Below are positions 25,268 through 33,365 of a stretch of DNA of 64,000 nucleotides, in pieces. Numbering within the stretch: position 1 is the first letter of the stretch; each line of letters opens with the position of its first letter. The notes below the pieces were generated by a model. It was not told where the DNA came from. It was given only the letters and a program-made list of their open reading frames with translations, and did not search any database. Source of the DNA: Haemophilus parainfluenzae (GTDB lineage: Bacteria > Pseudomonadota > Gammaproteobacteria > Enterobacterales > Pasteurellaceae); NCBI RefSeq assembly GCF_003252755.1, contig NZ_QEPT01000009.1:1-64000 (forward strand). The letters are read 5' to 3'. The translations under genes and the position numbers were made by a program.

Positions 25268-27886
25268 ATGAGATTTTTTCCACCGTGTACTTTATATATA
25301 TATGGTTTTTCTGCTGGTGGTAGTTTCAATAAATCGAAAATTAATGCTGATCATGCAAGTGTGAATGAACAAGCAGGAATCTATGCGGGTGATGAAGGCT
25401 ATGATGTGAATGTAAAAAATCACACAGATTTAAAAGGTGCGATCATTACTTCAACTCAACAAGCTGAAAGCTTAGGATTAAATCAATTTAGTACTGGTAC
25501 ATTAAGCCATAGTGATATTGAAAACCACTCATCTTATAAAGGTTCTTCAATAGGTATATCTGCTAAGGGAGATGCAAATGGCGGATGGACTGGTCAAGAG
25601 AAAAATGGTATTTCTGGCGGTGTGGGTTATGGTCGCGAAAGTGATAATCAAGATAGTGTGACTAAAAGCGGTATCAATACTCAAAATATTGAAATCCGCA
25701 ATGAAAACGCACAACAAGCACGTACAGGGAAATCCATCACCGAGACCCTTGCAGCAATTAAAACAGATATCAATACTGATAATGCAGAAAGTCAAAGTGG
25801 TAAATTAGAAAATCGTTTTGATAAGAATGCCTTACAAAAAGAACTTAATATACAGGTGGAGGCAACAAAAGGGTTTGTTCAAACAGCGAGTGCAGCTGGG
25901 AATGCAATTGCAAATAAATTAGGTGAAGAAGCGGTTGCTAAACAACGTGAAGCACAAGCTGCTCAAGAAGCGGCTGACCGTGCGTATAAAGCTAACCCAA
26001 GCAAAGAAAATGAAGCTGCATTAAATACGGCGAATCAAAATCTGATAACGGCTAATAATGAAGCGGACAAGTGGCAAACTGGAGGAGAATATAAGCGAAA
26101 AATTGATGGTGCCATGAATGCCATTTCTGCAGCATTGGGTGGTTTGCCAGCAGCGGGTATTGCTACCTCCGCAATTTCGCCAGAAATAAATCATCAAATT
26201 AAGCTAGCCACTGAGGGTAGCCCTATGGCTAATAAGGTTGCCCATGCAGTTTGGGGCGCGGTGGAAGCTTACTCCGCAAATCAAAATGCAGCAGCGGGAG
26301 CTGGCGGTGCTTTAGCGGGTGAGGTGATGGCTGATGTAATTGCAAAAGAGCTTTATGGTAAAAAGCCGAACCAACTTAATCGAGAAGAAAAAGAAGTCGT
26401 ATCTTCTGTTAGTCAAGCAGCCGGTGCTTTAGTGGGCGGAGCGGCAGCAAATAGTAGCCAAGGAATTGGTGTAGGACTAACTACAGCTAAGAATGCCGTG
26501 GAGAATAATTTCTTGAGTGATGCATCAAGAGCGAGATTAAATGCCTTAAAAACAAAATATCATCGTGGAGAAAAATTAACAAACAAAGAAAAATTGGAGT
26601 TTAGAGATTTAATTGAATCAGATCAGCGTAGTGACATTCTCTTGGATAAATTTAGAAAAGATCCAAATTCCTTAAATAGCAAGGAAAGAGAGGCATTTTT
26701 AAGCTATGTAGATCGTTATTATATAGAAACTGTTACGGGGAATACCGCATCTGGTTATAAATTGGCATCACCAACATCACTGGTTAATGCTCAAAATCGT
26801 TTTGAATCAGAATATTTAATAAACGATCCTGTACCAAAACGAGATTATGGTCATTTCCCTTTTGCTGGTACGGATGCGCAAAGATCGCAAGCAGTGAATA
26901 CTTTGCCAGAAGAGAGTAAGAACTGGCTAGGATGGCGTTCTGAAAAACATTCTCGTGATGAAGATATGTATTATACTGTCAAGAACGAACTTGATGCTTC
27001 TGAGAATTATAAAAATTCAGCGAATGGGAAAATAGCTTATTCAGTTAAGGATGGGTTGGAGGCAGGCTCTATGTTTGCTTTAGGTAGTGGAACTGCTGTT
27101 GTAAGAAGTGTTGCCCTCATGGAGAAAGCCGCCGCAACAGTTGGAGGTGAGGCTATTACTCTAGCTAATAAAGGGGGGCAAGTGTTACGTCTTGGCAAAG
27201 ATGCGGCAACAAAAGCTTACATTGATGGTCAGATAAGATATGTTAATTTAGTTGATAAGGGAATTAAAGCCTACAATACCACTTTAACAAAAGCAGCAAA
27301 TGCCTATATCAACGGACAGCTTGCGTATGCGGATGCTATTGCGAAAGGAGTTAATACAGCTAAAATAGCGGCACGAGAAGGTATTGAAGGAACTCGGGAA
27401 TTAGTGAGTCAAGGGATTTATTATTCTTATCGACCAGCTGAGTTGGTTGTTGATACTGGGAAAGCTATAGCTTCAATGCCTAAACCATATAAGACAGCAC
27501 TTGGTGTCAGTACTGGTGCAGGGGTCGCAGGTGAATCGTTTTATTATATGGATGGCTCGAAAAGTTTATCTAATCCAGCAGATGTTTTGGGCTCTGTATA
27601 TAATGTTGGTGTAAATGCAGCTTATGATTCCGCTTTTTATACGGCAAACCCATTGCAATCTTTAGGACTTGATACATTGAAAGGGATTGCTAAAGATGGT
27701 AAAGGTGCTAACGATGCTTTTTATGATTCTGGTAAATCTAATAGCATATCAATGAGCATTGAGGGGTTAGGTAAAAAATTTGGTTTGAGTGATACAATGA
27801 CTAAATTTATATCTTCATCAGTTAATAATGCTGTTGATTATAATAAAGAAAGCATAAATAGAGATAAGCCTTCTAAAGGAGAATAA
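25268..27886 (+). CDS. orphan CdiA 3' cassette, VENN-type toxin with membrane-associated features
   Basis: An 872-residue frame. Homology to the full-length CdiA starts at about 25300 (YGFSAGGSFNKSKIN), so the first ~13 codons from ATG 25268 are junction sequence and no export signal exists. The order is a short FHA remnant, a coiled-coil region (KQREAQAAQEAADRAYKA), an Ala/Gly-rich pretoxin region and VENNFLS (about 26500-26520). The toxin of ~450 residues has a charged N-terminal part, a repeated helical part (AYIDGQ.RYVNLVDKGIKAY, AYINGQLAYADAIAKGV) and a Gly/Ser-rich end. I recognise no catalytic motif. The two-helix membrane immunity protein suggests a membrane target. Confidence 0.7.
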   Translation: MRFFPPCTLYIYGFSAGGSFNKSKINADHASVNEQAGIYAGDEGYDVNVKNHTDLKGAIITSTQQAESLGLNQFSTGTLSHSDIENHSSYKGSSIGISAKGDANGGWTGQEKNGISGGVGYGRESDNQDSVTKSGINTQNIEIRNENAQQARTGKSITETLAAIKTDINTDNAESQSGKLENRFDKNALQKELNIQVEATKGFVQTASAAGNAIANKLGEEAVAKQREAQAAQEAADRAYKANPSKENEAALNTANQNLITANNEADKWQTGGEYKRKIDGAMNAISAALGGLPAAGIATSAISPEINHQIKLATEGSPMANKVAHAVWGAVEAYSANQNAAAGAGGALAGEVMADVIAKELYGKKPNQLNREEKEVVSSVSQAAGALVGGAAANSSQGIGVGLTTAKNAVENNFLSDASRARLNALKTKYHRGEKLTNKEKLEFRDLIESDQRSDILLDKFRKDPNSLNSKEREAFLSYVDRYYIETVTGNTASGYKLASPTSLVNAQNRFESEYLINDPVPKRDYGHFPFAGTDAQRSQAVNTLPEESKNWLGWRSEKHSRDEDMYYTVKNELDASENYKNSANGKIAYSVKDGLEAGSMFALGSGTAVVRSVALMEKAAATVGGEAITLANKGGQVLRLGKDAATKAYIDGQIRYVNLVDKGIKAYNTTLTKAANAYINGQLAYADAIAKGVNTAKIAAREGIEGTRELVSQGIYYSYRPAELVVDTGKAIASMPKPYKTALGVSTGAGVAGESFYYMDGSKSLSNPADVLGSVYNVGVNAAYDSAFYTANPLQSLGLDTLKGIAKDGKGANDAFYDSGKSNSISMSIEGLGKKFGLSDTMTKFISSSVNNAVDYNKESINRDKPSKGE

Positions 27887-28074
27887 TGAAATTTATTATT
27901 ACACTAATAAAAGTAGCTATAGTTTCTTTTTTAGCTACATCAATTTTTTATTTATTTGAATATATAGAATATGGAGGAGTACAGGATTTCTTCTCTTTTA
28001 TAAAAAAATTTTATTTATATATACTTTTTATTGTTATATTAGGAATCTTAGGTAGGGAAAAAATAGATCATTGA
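27886..28074 (+). CDS. small membrane immunity protein
   Basis: This 62-residue protein has two predicted membrane helices (around residues 5-25 and 37-54). Its ATG overlaps the toxin stop by one base (TAATG), with AAAGGAG just upstream. Same layout as the membrane immunity gene at 7268 but without visible sequence similarity. Role by position. Confidence 0.65.
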   Translation: MKFIITLIKVAIVSFLATSIFYLFEYIEYGGVQDFFSFIKKFYLYILFIVILGILGREKIDH

Positions 28075-28195
28075 ATTTTAATGGATAGGTATTTCAGTAA
28101 TATATCCAAAAGATTAAGTTTTCTGACGTTAGGTTTTTATTGGCTTTTAAATTTTTAGCTACCTAAAAGGTATATAATTTAAAATATCTAGATAT

Positions 28196-28252
28196 AAAGT
28201 GCGGTCAATTTCCAAAGGGTTTTAAAACCTCTTAAAAATTGACTGCACTTTT
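28196..28252 (+). repeat. inverted uptake-signal hairpin, copy 8 (probable terminator at array end)
   Basis: AAAGTGCGGTCAATTTCC against TTAAAAATTGACTGCACTTTTT. It separates the array from the convergent purT gene and may act in both directions. Confidence 0.85.
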
Positions 28253-28283
28253 TATTTTCAACGATATTTAAGTTGAGCAAACT

Positions 28284-29465
28284 TTATAATTTCACATCCA
28301 ACTTCGCGTAAGCGCGCTCTACTTTTTCTAATGCTTTTTCTACGGAAACATCACGAGCAAGTAAGACACCTAAACGGCGATGGCCATTGACTTCGACTTT
28401 GCCGAAAATGCGAATATTGGTGTGCGGTTCAGCCAATACTTCGGTGATATTGCCAAATTGCACGTTTTTCGATTGACCTTCTACCACAATGGCTTTGGAA
28501 GCGGATGGGCTAATTAAGGTGATTTCTGGGATAGGTAAGCCTAAAATTGCACGGGCGTGTAAGGCAAATTCAGATAATTCTTGAGAAATTAGCGTGACCA
28601 TACCAGTATCATGTGGTCGAGGGGAAACTTCATTGAAGATAACCTCATCACCACACACAAACATTTCCACGCCGAAAATACCGCGACCACCTAATGAAGT
28701 GGTGATTTTTTCTGCGACCTCTTGTGCTTTTTTCAAGGCTGCATCAGACATGGCTTGTGGTTGCCACGATTCACGATAGTCGCCATCTTCTTGACGATGG
28801 CCGATTGGCGCTAAGAAGCTGGTGCCATTAATGTGGCGAACGGTGAGTAAGGTGATTTCATAATCGAATTTAACAAACCCTTCTACAATCACGCGTCCTG
28901 CGCCTGCGCGACCACCTTGTTGAGCGTAATCCCAGGCTTTTTGTAAGTCGTCTTTGGATTTTAAAATACTTTGACCGTGGCCAGAAGAAGACATAATTGG
29001 TTTTACCACGCAAGGAATACCGATTTTTTCAACCGCACTTTGGAAGTCCGCAAAGTTATCGACAAATTGATAAGGTGAGGTTGGTAAGCCAAGCTCTTCG
29101 GCAGCCAAACGGCGAATGCCTTCGCGATTCATCGTCAGCTTGGTGGCTTTGGCGGTAGGCACAACATTAAAACCTGCTTTTTCTAATTCAATCAGCGTAT
29201 CTGTCGCGATGGCTTCCACTTCCGGCACGATGTAATCTGGGCGCTCTTTTTCCACTAAGGTTTTGAGGGCTGCCCCATCTAGCATGGAAATCGTATAAGC
29301 GCGATGTGCCACTTGTTGTGCTGGGGCGTTTTCATAACGATCGACGGCAATCACTTCCACGCCTAAACGTTGTAATTCAATCACCACCTCTTTGCCCAGT
29401 TCACCAGAGCCAAGCATCATCACTTTAATAGCATTCGGGGTTAATGCTGTACCTAGGGTTGTCAT
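28284..29465 (-). CDS. purT: formate-dependent phosphoribosylglycinamide formyltransferase
   Basis: PurT makes formyl-GAR from GAR, formate and ATP in purine synthesis, bypassing the folate-dependent PurN. The 393-residue length is standard. An N-terminal nucleotide-binding segment ([13 protein letters not shown]), the ATP-grasp core ([13 protein letters not shown]) and the metal-site segment ([26 protein letters not shown]) are all visible. Start ATG 29465 lies nine bases behind luxS, so the two may share a transcript. Its 3' end faces the CDI array and a copy of its last codons sits inside the array at 3536-3571. Confidence 0.97.
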   Translation of the reverse strand: MTTLGTALTPNAIKVMMLGSGELGKEVVIELQRLGVEVIAVDRYENAPAQQVAHRAYTISMLDGAALKTLVEKERPDYIVPEVEAIATDTLIELEKAGFNVVPTAKATKLTMNREGIRRLAAEELGLPTSPYQFVDNFADFQSAVEKIGIPCVVKPIMSSSGHGQSILKSKDDLQKAWDYAQQGGRAGAGRVIVEGFVKFDYEITLLTVRHINGTSFLAPIGHRQEDGDYRESWQPQAMSDAALKKAQEVAEKITTSLGGRGIFGVEMFVCGDEVIFNEVSPRPHDTGMVTLISQELSEFALHARAILGLPIPEITLISPSASKAIVVEGQSKNVQFGNITEVLAEPHTNIRIFGKVEVNGHRRLGVLLARDVSVEKALEKVERAYAKLDVKL

Positions 29466-29474
29466 GTTGTGTCC

Positions 29475-29978
29475 TTATTTTAAGAAAGATTCATCAAGTG
29501 CTAAATCGTCATTTTTATTAATCCCCACACCGCGAGCAATCACATTTTTAGCAATATCATGTGCTTCTTCTAAAGAATGCTCGGTGTAAGTTCCACATTG
29601 GTATTCGTTTAATTCAGGAATTTGGTTTTGATCTTGCACGGTTAAAATATCTTTCATAGAAGCTAACCATGCATCAGCCACTTGTTGCTCGTTTGGTGTG
29701 CCAATTAATGACATGTAAAAACCTGTGCGACAGCCCATTGGGGAAATATCGATAATTTCTACATTGTCATTGTTTAAATGGTCACGCATAAAGCCCGCAA
29801 ATAAATGCTCAAGGGTGTGAATCCCTTTTGGTGGGAGAATTTCTTTGTTTGGAATGCAAAAACGAAGATCAAAAACGGTGATGTCATCGCCCTTTGGGGT
29901 ACGCATCGTTTTGGCAACACGTACGGCTGGTGCGTTCATACGGGTGTGATCCACTTTAAAACTGTCGAGTAATGGCAT
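29475..29978 (-). CDS. luxS: S-ribosylhomocysteine lyase
   Basis: LuxS splits S-ribosylhomocysteine into homocysteine and DPD, the AI-2 precursor, in the activated methyl cycle. The 167-residue protein carries the metal ligands His54 and His58 (HTLEHL) and Cys128 ([10 protein letters not shown]). The upstream region on the minus strand is AT-rich with several TTGTAAA/TTTACAA units (30004-30052). A predicted small RNA gene starts divergently beyond them. AAGGAAATAAAT precedes the ATG. Confidence 0.98.
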   Translation of the reverse strand: MPLLDSFKVDHTRMNAPAVRVAKTMRTPKGDDITVFDLRFCIPNKEILPPKGIHTLEHLFAGFMRDHLNNDNVEIIDISPMGCRTGFYMSLIGTPNEQQVADAWLASMKDILTVQDQNQIPELNEYQCGTYTEHSLEEAHDIAKNVIARGVGINKNDDLALDESFLK

Positions 29979-30003
29979 ATTTATTTCCTTGAAAATCAGT
30001 GAT

Positions 30004-30052
30004 TTGTAAATTAATCGCAGGTTTTTGTAAATTTTTTTACATTTTTTTACAA
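30004..30052. promoter_or_regulatory. TTGTAAA/TTTACAA repeats between luxS and the small RNA
   Basis: TTGTAAA at 30004-30010 and 30025-30031 and the inverse TTTACAA at 30046-30052, separated by T runs. The symmetry suggests an operator or a curved upstream region for luxS. I do not recognise the regulator. Confidence 0.3.
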
Positions 30053-30059
30053 TTTCTTT

Positions 30060-30086
30060 GAACTTTTCTTTTTAGCGTCGGTCTTA
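30060..30086 (+). promoter_or_regulatory. sigma-E promoter of the predicted small RNA
   Basis: GAACTT at 30060-30065, a spacer of exactly 16 bases, then TCTTA at 30082-30086, preceded by GG. This is the layout of known sigma-E promoters such as rpoHP3 (GAACTT, 16, TCTGA). The downstream unit of ~77 bases ends at a strong terminator and holds no convincing ORF. Confidence 0.65.
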
Positions 30087-30090
30087 TAGA

Positions 30091-30167
30091 ACAAGCAACT
30101 TGCAGTTGTTTTAATAAAATTGGTTCCTTAGGTTATTTGCCCCTTACTTGATAAGGGGCGTTTTTTT
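30091..30167 (+). ncRNA. predicted MicA-like sigma-E-dependent small RNA
   Basis: Unit of about 77 nt starting 5-6 bases after the sigma-E -10 element. It has a 5' hairpin (CAACT-TGC-AGTTG, 30096-30108), an unpaired A/U-rich middle with GGTTCCTTAGG (30122-30132), and a terminator with stem GCCCCTTA/TAAGGGGC and seven T (30139-30167). The CCUUA segment is complementary to Shine-Dalgarno-like AAGGAA sequences, as expected of a small RNA blocking translation. Enterobacterial MicA is also sigma-E-dependent, ~72 nt, and divergent from luxS. Here the other neighbour is yqaA. The primary sequence does not obviously match MicA, so homology is by position and promoter only. Confidence 0.6.
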
Positions 30168-30234
30168 ATCTGTTGAATATCAATTCGTCTTTATTCTAGC
30201 CCACAACCCGGTTATGCACAAAGGCTATTCTCGG

Positions 30235-30714
30235 CTATGACACGAAAGGTAAACTGAAAAAGAGCAAGGCAATATAACGCAGTCCTTTTCCAATCGTCAT
30301 AAAAATCAAACAACTTAGCCAATTCAATCGAAGCCAACCGGCTACCGCACAAAACACATCCCCGATAATAGGCAACCAGCTCAATAATAAAGTGATGGCG
30401 CCATAGCGTTGTATTTTGTTTATCACCCATAAAGTGCGGTCATTTTTGCTGTCAATTTTCGGAAACCATCGCCCAATCCAGTAAGTGGTGAGGCTACCTA
30501 GTGTGTTTCCTGCGGTTGCCATAAAAACAAGCCAAAAAATATCCGCACTTAATAATGAACCGACCAATACTTTTGGCACAGCCAGGGAGACAAACACAAT
30601 TTCTGAATTACCTGGCAAAATGCTGGCGCTTAAGAAAGCGCTGAAAAACATCAGCCATAAACCATGGGTTTGCCAAAAATCAGCCCAAAAGCTGAAAGAG
30701 AAAATGTCCCACAT
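30235..30714 (-). CDS. yqaA: YqaA family inner-membrane protein (DedA/SNARE-associated type)
   Basis: This 159-residue protein has four to five hydrophobic segments and the family signature around residues 30-40 (SASILPGNSEIVFVSLAVP) and GNTLGSLTTYWIGRW. The DedA-like superfamily contributes to envelope homeostasis and lipid handling. The precise role of YqaA is not established. The start overlaps the stop of yqaB by one base (TAATG), so the pair is cotranscribed. Confidence 0.9.
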   Translation of the reverse strand: MWDIFSFSFWADFWQTHGLWLMFFSAFLSASILPGNSEIVFVSLAVPKVLVGSLLSADIFWLVFMATAGNTLGSLTTYWIGRWFPKIDSKNDRTLWVINKIQRYGAITLLLSWLPIIGDVFCAVAGWLRLNWLSCLIFMTIGKGLRYIALLFFSLPFVS

Positions 30715-31313
30715 TAGGCTCTAATAATCTCGCGCGTTCTGACATCAAACACATCCATCCCTGCATTTAATCCCGCTTTTACGCCGAGATCGGCATCTTC
30801 AAAGACTATACAGCGTGATGGTTCGGCTTTTGCCAGTTCTGCGCAGCGTAAAAAGGTTTCTGGATGCGGTTTATGTTCTTTCACATCATCAGCGCTGACA
30901 ATAGCGTTAAAGTAATGTTTGATATTTAATTTTTGCATTAACATATCAATGATTTGGCGGTTTGAGCCTGAACCAAGTGCAATTGGCTTTTGTTGATAGT
31001 AATGACGCACCACGTCAAAGGTCGGAAGTAATTTTGATTCTGTTGGAATCAATTCATAGGAAAGTTTGCGTTTTGCTTGTATCACTTCATTTAAACGTTC
31101 TTGTGGCATACCGGCATCTTGCATAATGGCAGAGGCGATAGTGCTCACGGTTGCGCCACCTAAATCATACATAATTTGGCTGTTAAAACGATAACCAAAT
31201 TGTTCTCCCACCATGTTCCAGGCGCGGGCGTGTACTGGCATGGTGTCGATTAAGGTGCCATCCATATCAAAAATAAGGCCATCATATTTTTCAAAAAGTC
31301 TGTTATCTATCAT
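30714..31313 (-). CDS. yqaB: HAD-family sugar phosphatase (fructose-1-phosphate phosphatase type)
   Basis: This 199-residue HAD hydrolase has the nucleophile motif FDMDGTLID (Asp16, acid/base Asp18), motif II (ALGSGSNRQ), the Lys in EHKPHPETF and the metal-site FEDADLG. The size and the helical cap place it near beta-phosphoglucomutase and YqaB, which dephosphorylates fructose 1-phosphate and related sugar phosphates in the cytoplasm. It leads the yqaB-yqaA pair. Confidence 0.92.
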   Translation of the reverse strand: MIDNRLFEKYDGLIFDMDGTLIDTMPVHARAWNMVGEQFGYRFNSQIMYDLGGATVSTIASAIMQDAGMPQERLNEVIQAKRKLSYELIPTESKLLPTFDVVRHYYQQKPIALGSGSNRQIIDMLMQKLNIKHYFNAIVSADDVKEHKPHPETFLRCAELAKAEPSRCIVFEDADLGVKAGLNAGMDVFDVRTREIIRA

Positions 31314-31424
31314 TTATTGCTTTCCTAGTTAGTAAATTTTTTCACTTTGTTTCAATTTTGTGATCTGTGCACTGGTAATTTTGTGAAATAGCGGTAAAGT
31401 TATCCTATCTTAAAAAGGAATGTT

Positions 31425-31790
31425 ATGTCGTTACTCAAACAATTAACCCGTTGGAAAATTCGCGGTCAGATTGATCAGGACGTTATTGATATTATTCTGA
31501 CTTTGCAAAGTCGCCTAGAGCATCATTGGCGCATTGATGTGTCCATTCCGACGGTTATCACACTCTTATTGCATATTGCCAACAGCCTTGCCCGATTAAA
31601 ACGAGGCGGTTGCGTTTCTCCGCTTCATCAATCCTTTTATGATGAAATGCAAAGTGCAGTCATTTTCCCTGATGTTTTGGAAATTCACCACGATTTGCTT
31701 TCTTTTATTCCGCAAGACATTCCCGAAGCCGAGCAGAGCTATTATCTCGCCAATATTTATAGCTTGCTGTTGGAGCAAGATAAAAAATAA
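31425..31790 (+). CDS. PRD-like domain protein, small
   Basis: This 121-residue soluble protein is almost entirely helical. The segment TVITLLLHIANSLARLKRGG matches the conserved His-Arg helix of PTS regulation domains (PRD), which are phosphorylated on His by PTS proteins in transcriptional regulators. No DNA-binding domain is attached, so it may be a free sensor or a remnant of a larger regulator. AAAAAGGAATGTT precedes ATG. It converges on ppx, with a short GGGC/GCCC hairpin between the genes (31791-31806). Confidence 0.6.
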   Translation: MSLLKQLTRWKIRGQIDQDVIDIILTLQSRLEHHWRIDVSIPTVITLLLHIANSLARLKRGGCVSPLHQSFYDEMQSAVIFPDVLEIHHDLLSFIPQDIPEAEQSYYLANIYSLLLEQDKK

Positions 31791-31812
31791 GGGCACGAAA
31801 GCCCCTATTCTA

Positions 31813-33357
31813 TCAGTTAAAAATTAAACTGAGTTCTAAATCTTTGAGTAAATTGCTTTCTAAGCGTAAATCATTCCATACTAACGGATTATTATCCAAG
31901 TAATGTTTCTCAAAAGTCAGTTCCCAAGTCTGCAAAGAGCGGTCAATTCTGAGATTGATTTTATCGGTGCTATCTGTCGCCTGGCGAGATTTATTCAAAA
32001 TTACCGAAATGCGTAAAAGAAGCAGTAAAGCAAGGACATCTTCATCCGCATAACGAGCAAAAATCGGTAAATCATTCTTTTTAAATGCACCCGTGTGATA
32101 ACGAACTAAATTCACCAATAAGCGTTGTTGCTCACGATCAAAACCCGGTAATTCCATATTTTGCAGAATATAAGCGGAATGTTTTTGCACATTGCGATGA
32201 TTAATGACAATACCGACTTCTAATAAGCGTGCCGCCCAAATCAGCAGGTTTTTCATTTCATCAGCAAGATGCGGTTTTTGCCAATGGGTGTATTGGCCAA
32301 TTAAGGTTTTCGCACTATTGGCTACGCGATCAGCCTGCGCCAAATCTAAGTTAAATTGTTCGGCAAGTCCTAGCGCGGTACGAGTACGGATGTCTGAAAC
32401 TTGGAAGTTTTTTTCTAAGCTGTAAATAACTCCTTCACGCAAAGCACCGTCAGAATAGCGCATATTTTCTAAGCCAAAAACGTCAAAAACGGCACTTAAA
32501 ATGGCTAAGCCTGGTACAAAGACATCGATGCGATCAGGGTTTAAACCCGCTATGTTAAGCTCTTCAAAATGGGAAGCTTGTAAGGTTTGTTCAATTAAAT
32601 TTTGTAATCGTTCAGCTGTGATGATGCCGTTAGGATCAAGGGTCGCGGTAATCACTTGATAGACGGTTTTGATGGTGCCAGATGAACCTAACACTGATTG
32701 CCACCCGAGCTTGCGATATTCCCAGCTTAAATCTTCAATTTTATTGACCGCACTTTGGCGAGCTTGCTCGAAGTTTTCTTTGGAAATTTCGCCATTCGGA
32801 AAGAATTTTTTGGCAAAGCTCACACAGCCCATGTGACGACTTTCTGCCACTAAGGGGGTGAAATCATCACCGATGATCATTTCGGTCGAGCCACCACCAA
32901 TATCGATGACCAGTTTACGTCCGCTTTCTGGTTGAGTGTGGCAAACACCCGCATAAATGGTTTTGGCTTCCGTTTGACCGCTGATGATATTAATCGGATA
33001 AGGAAAGACAGTGGCAGCCTGACGTAAAAATTCGTCATTATTGACCGCTCTTCGTAAGGTATAGGTGCCTACGACATTCACATCTTCTGGTGCAAAACCT
33101 TGTAAGCGTTCAGCAAAAAGTGCAAGGCAATTTACACCGCGCTCAATGGCTTCTTGGCTTAATACATTGTGCTCATCTAAGCCGTCGGCGAGCCTCACTT
33201 TTTGTTTTAAACGAGAAAGCACCTGAATCGAACCATTGATAATGCGCGCCACAATCATGTGGAAGCTGTTTGAGCCTAAATCAATGGCGGCAATCTCCCG
33301 GGCCTCACCTCGGTGATGAGGTTCTACGAGTTGAGCCAGTTGCTTGTCGTTATGCAT
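31813..33357 (-). CDS. ppx: exopolyphosphatase / guanosine pentaphosphatase family
   Basis: The 514-residue length equals E. coli Ppx (513) and the sequence follows Ppx more closely than GppA (AIDLGSNSFHMIVARIINGSIQ, GGGSTEMIIG, SSGTIKT). The N-terminal half is an ASKHA phosphatase domain. The C-terminal half is the HD-like helical domain (LLEVGIVINHRNVQKHSAYIL). It removes phosphate from polyphosphate ends and, in some relatives, from pppGpp. Nine bases separate it from tamB upstream on the same strand. Confidence 0.93.
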   Translation of the reverse strand: MHNDKQLAQLVEPHHRGEAREIAAIDLGSNSFHMIVARIINGSIQVLSRLKQKVRLADGLDEHNVLSQEAIERGVNCLALFAERLQGFAPEDVNVVGTYTLRRAVNNDEFLRQAATVFPYPINIISGQTEAKTIYAGVCHTQPESGRKLVIDIGGGSTEMIIGDDFTPLVAESRHMGCVSFAKKFFPNGEISKENFEQARQSAVNKIEDLSWEYRKLGWQSVLGSSGTIKTVYQVITATLDPNGIITAERLQNLIEQTLQASHFEELNIAGLNPDRIDVFVPGLAILSAVFDVFGLENMRYSDGALREGVIYSLEKNFQVSDIRTRTALGLAEQFNLDLAQADRVANSAKTLIGQYTHWQKPHLADEMKNLLIWAARLLEVGIVINHRNVQKHSAYILQNMELPGFDREQQRLLVNLVRYHTGAFKKNDLPIFARYADEDVLALLLLLRISVILNKSRQATDSTDKINLRIDRSLQTWELTFEKHYLDNNPLVWNDLRLESNLLKDLELSLIFN

Positions 33358-33365
33358 GTCCTTTC

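Noticed and set aside
1-28252. Prophage or integrative element carrying the toxin array
   Set aside because: No integrase, phage structural gene, tRNA gene or attachment repeat is seen. The growth is explained by duplication and recombination at FHA, hairpin and purT-end homologies.
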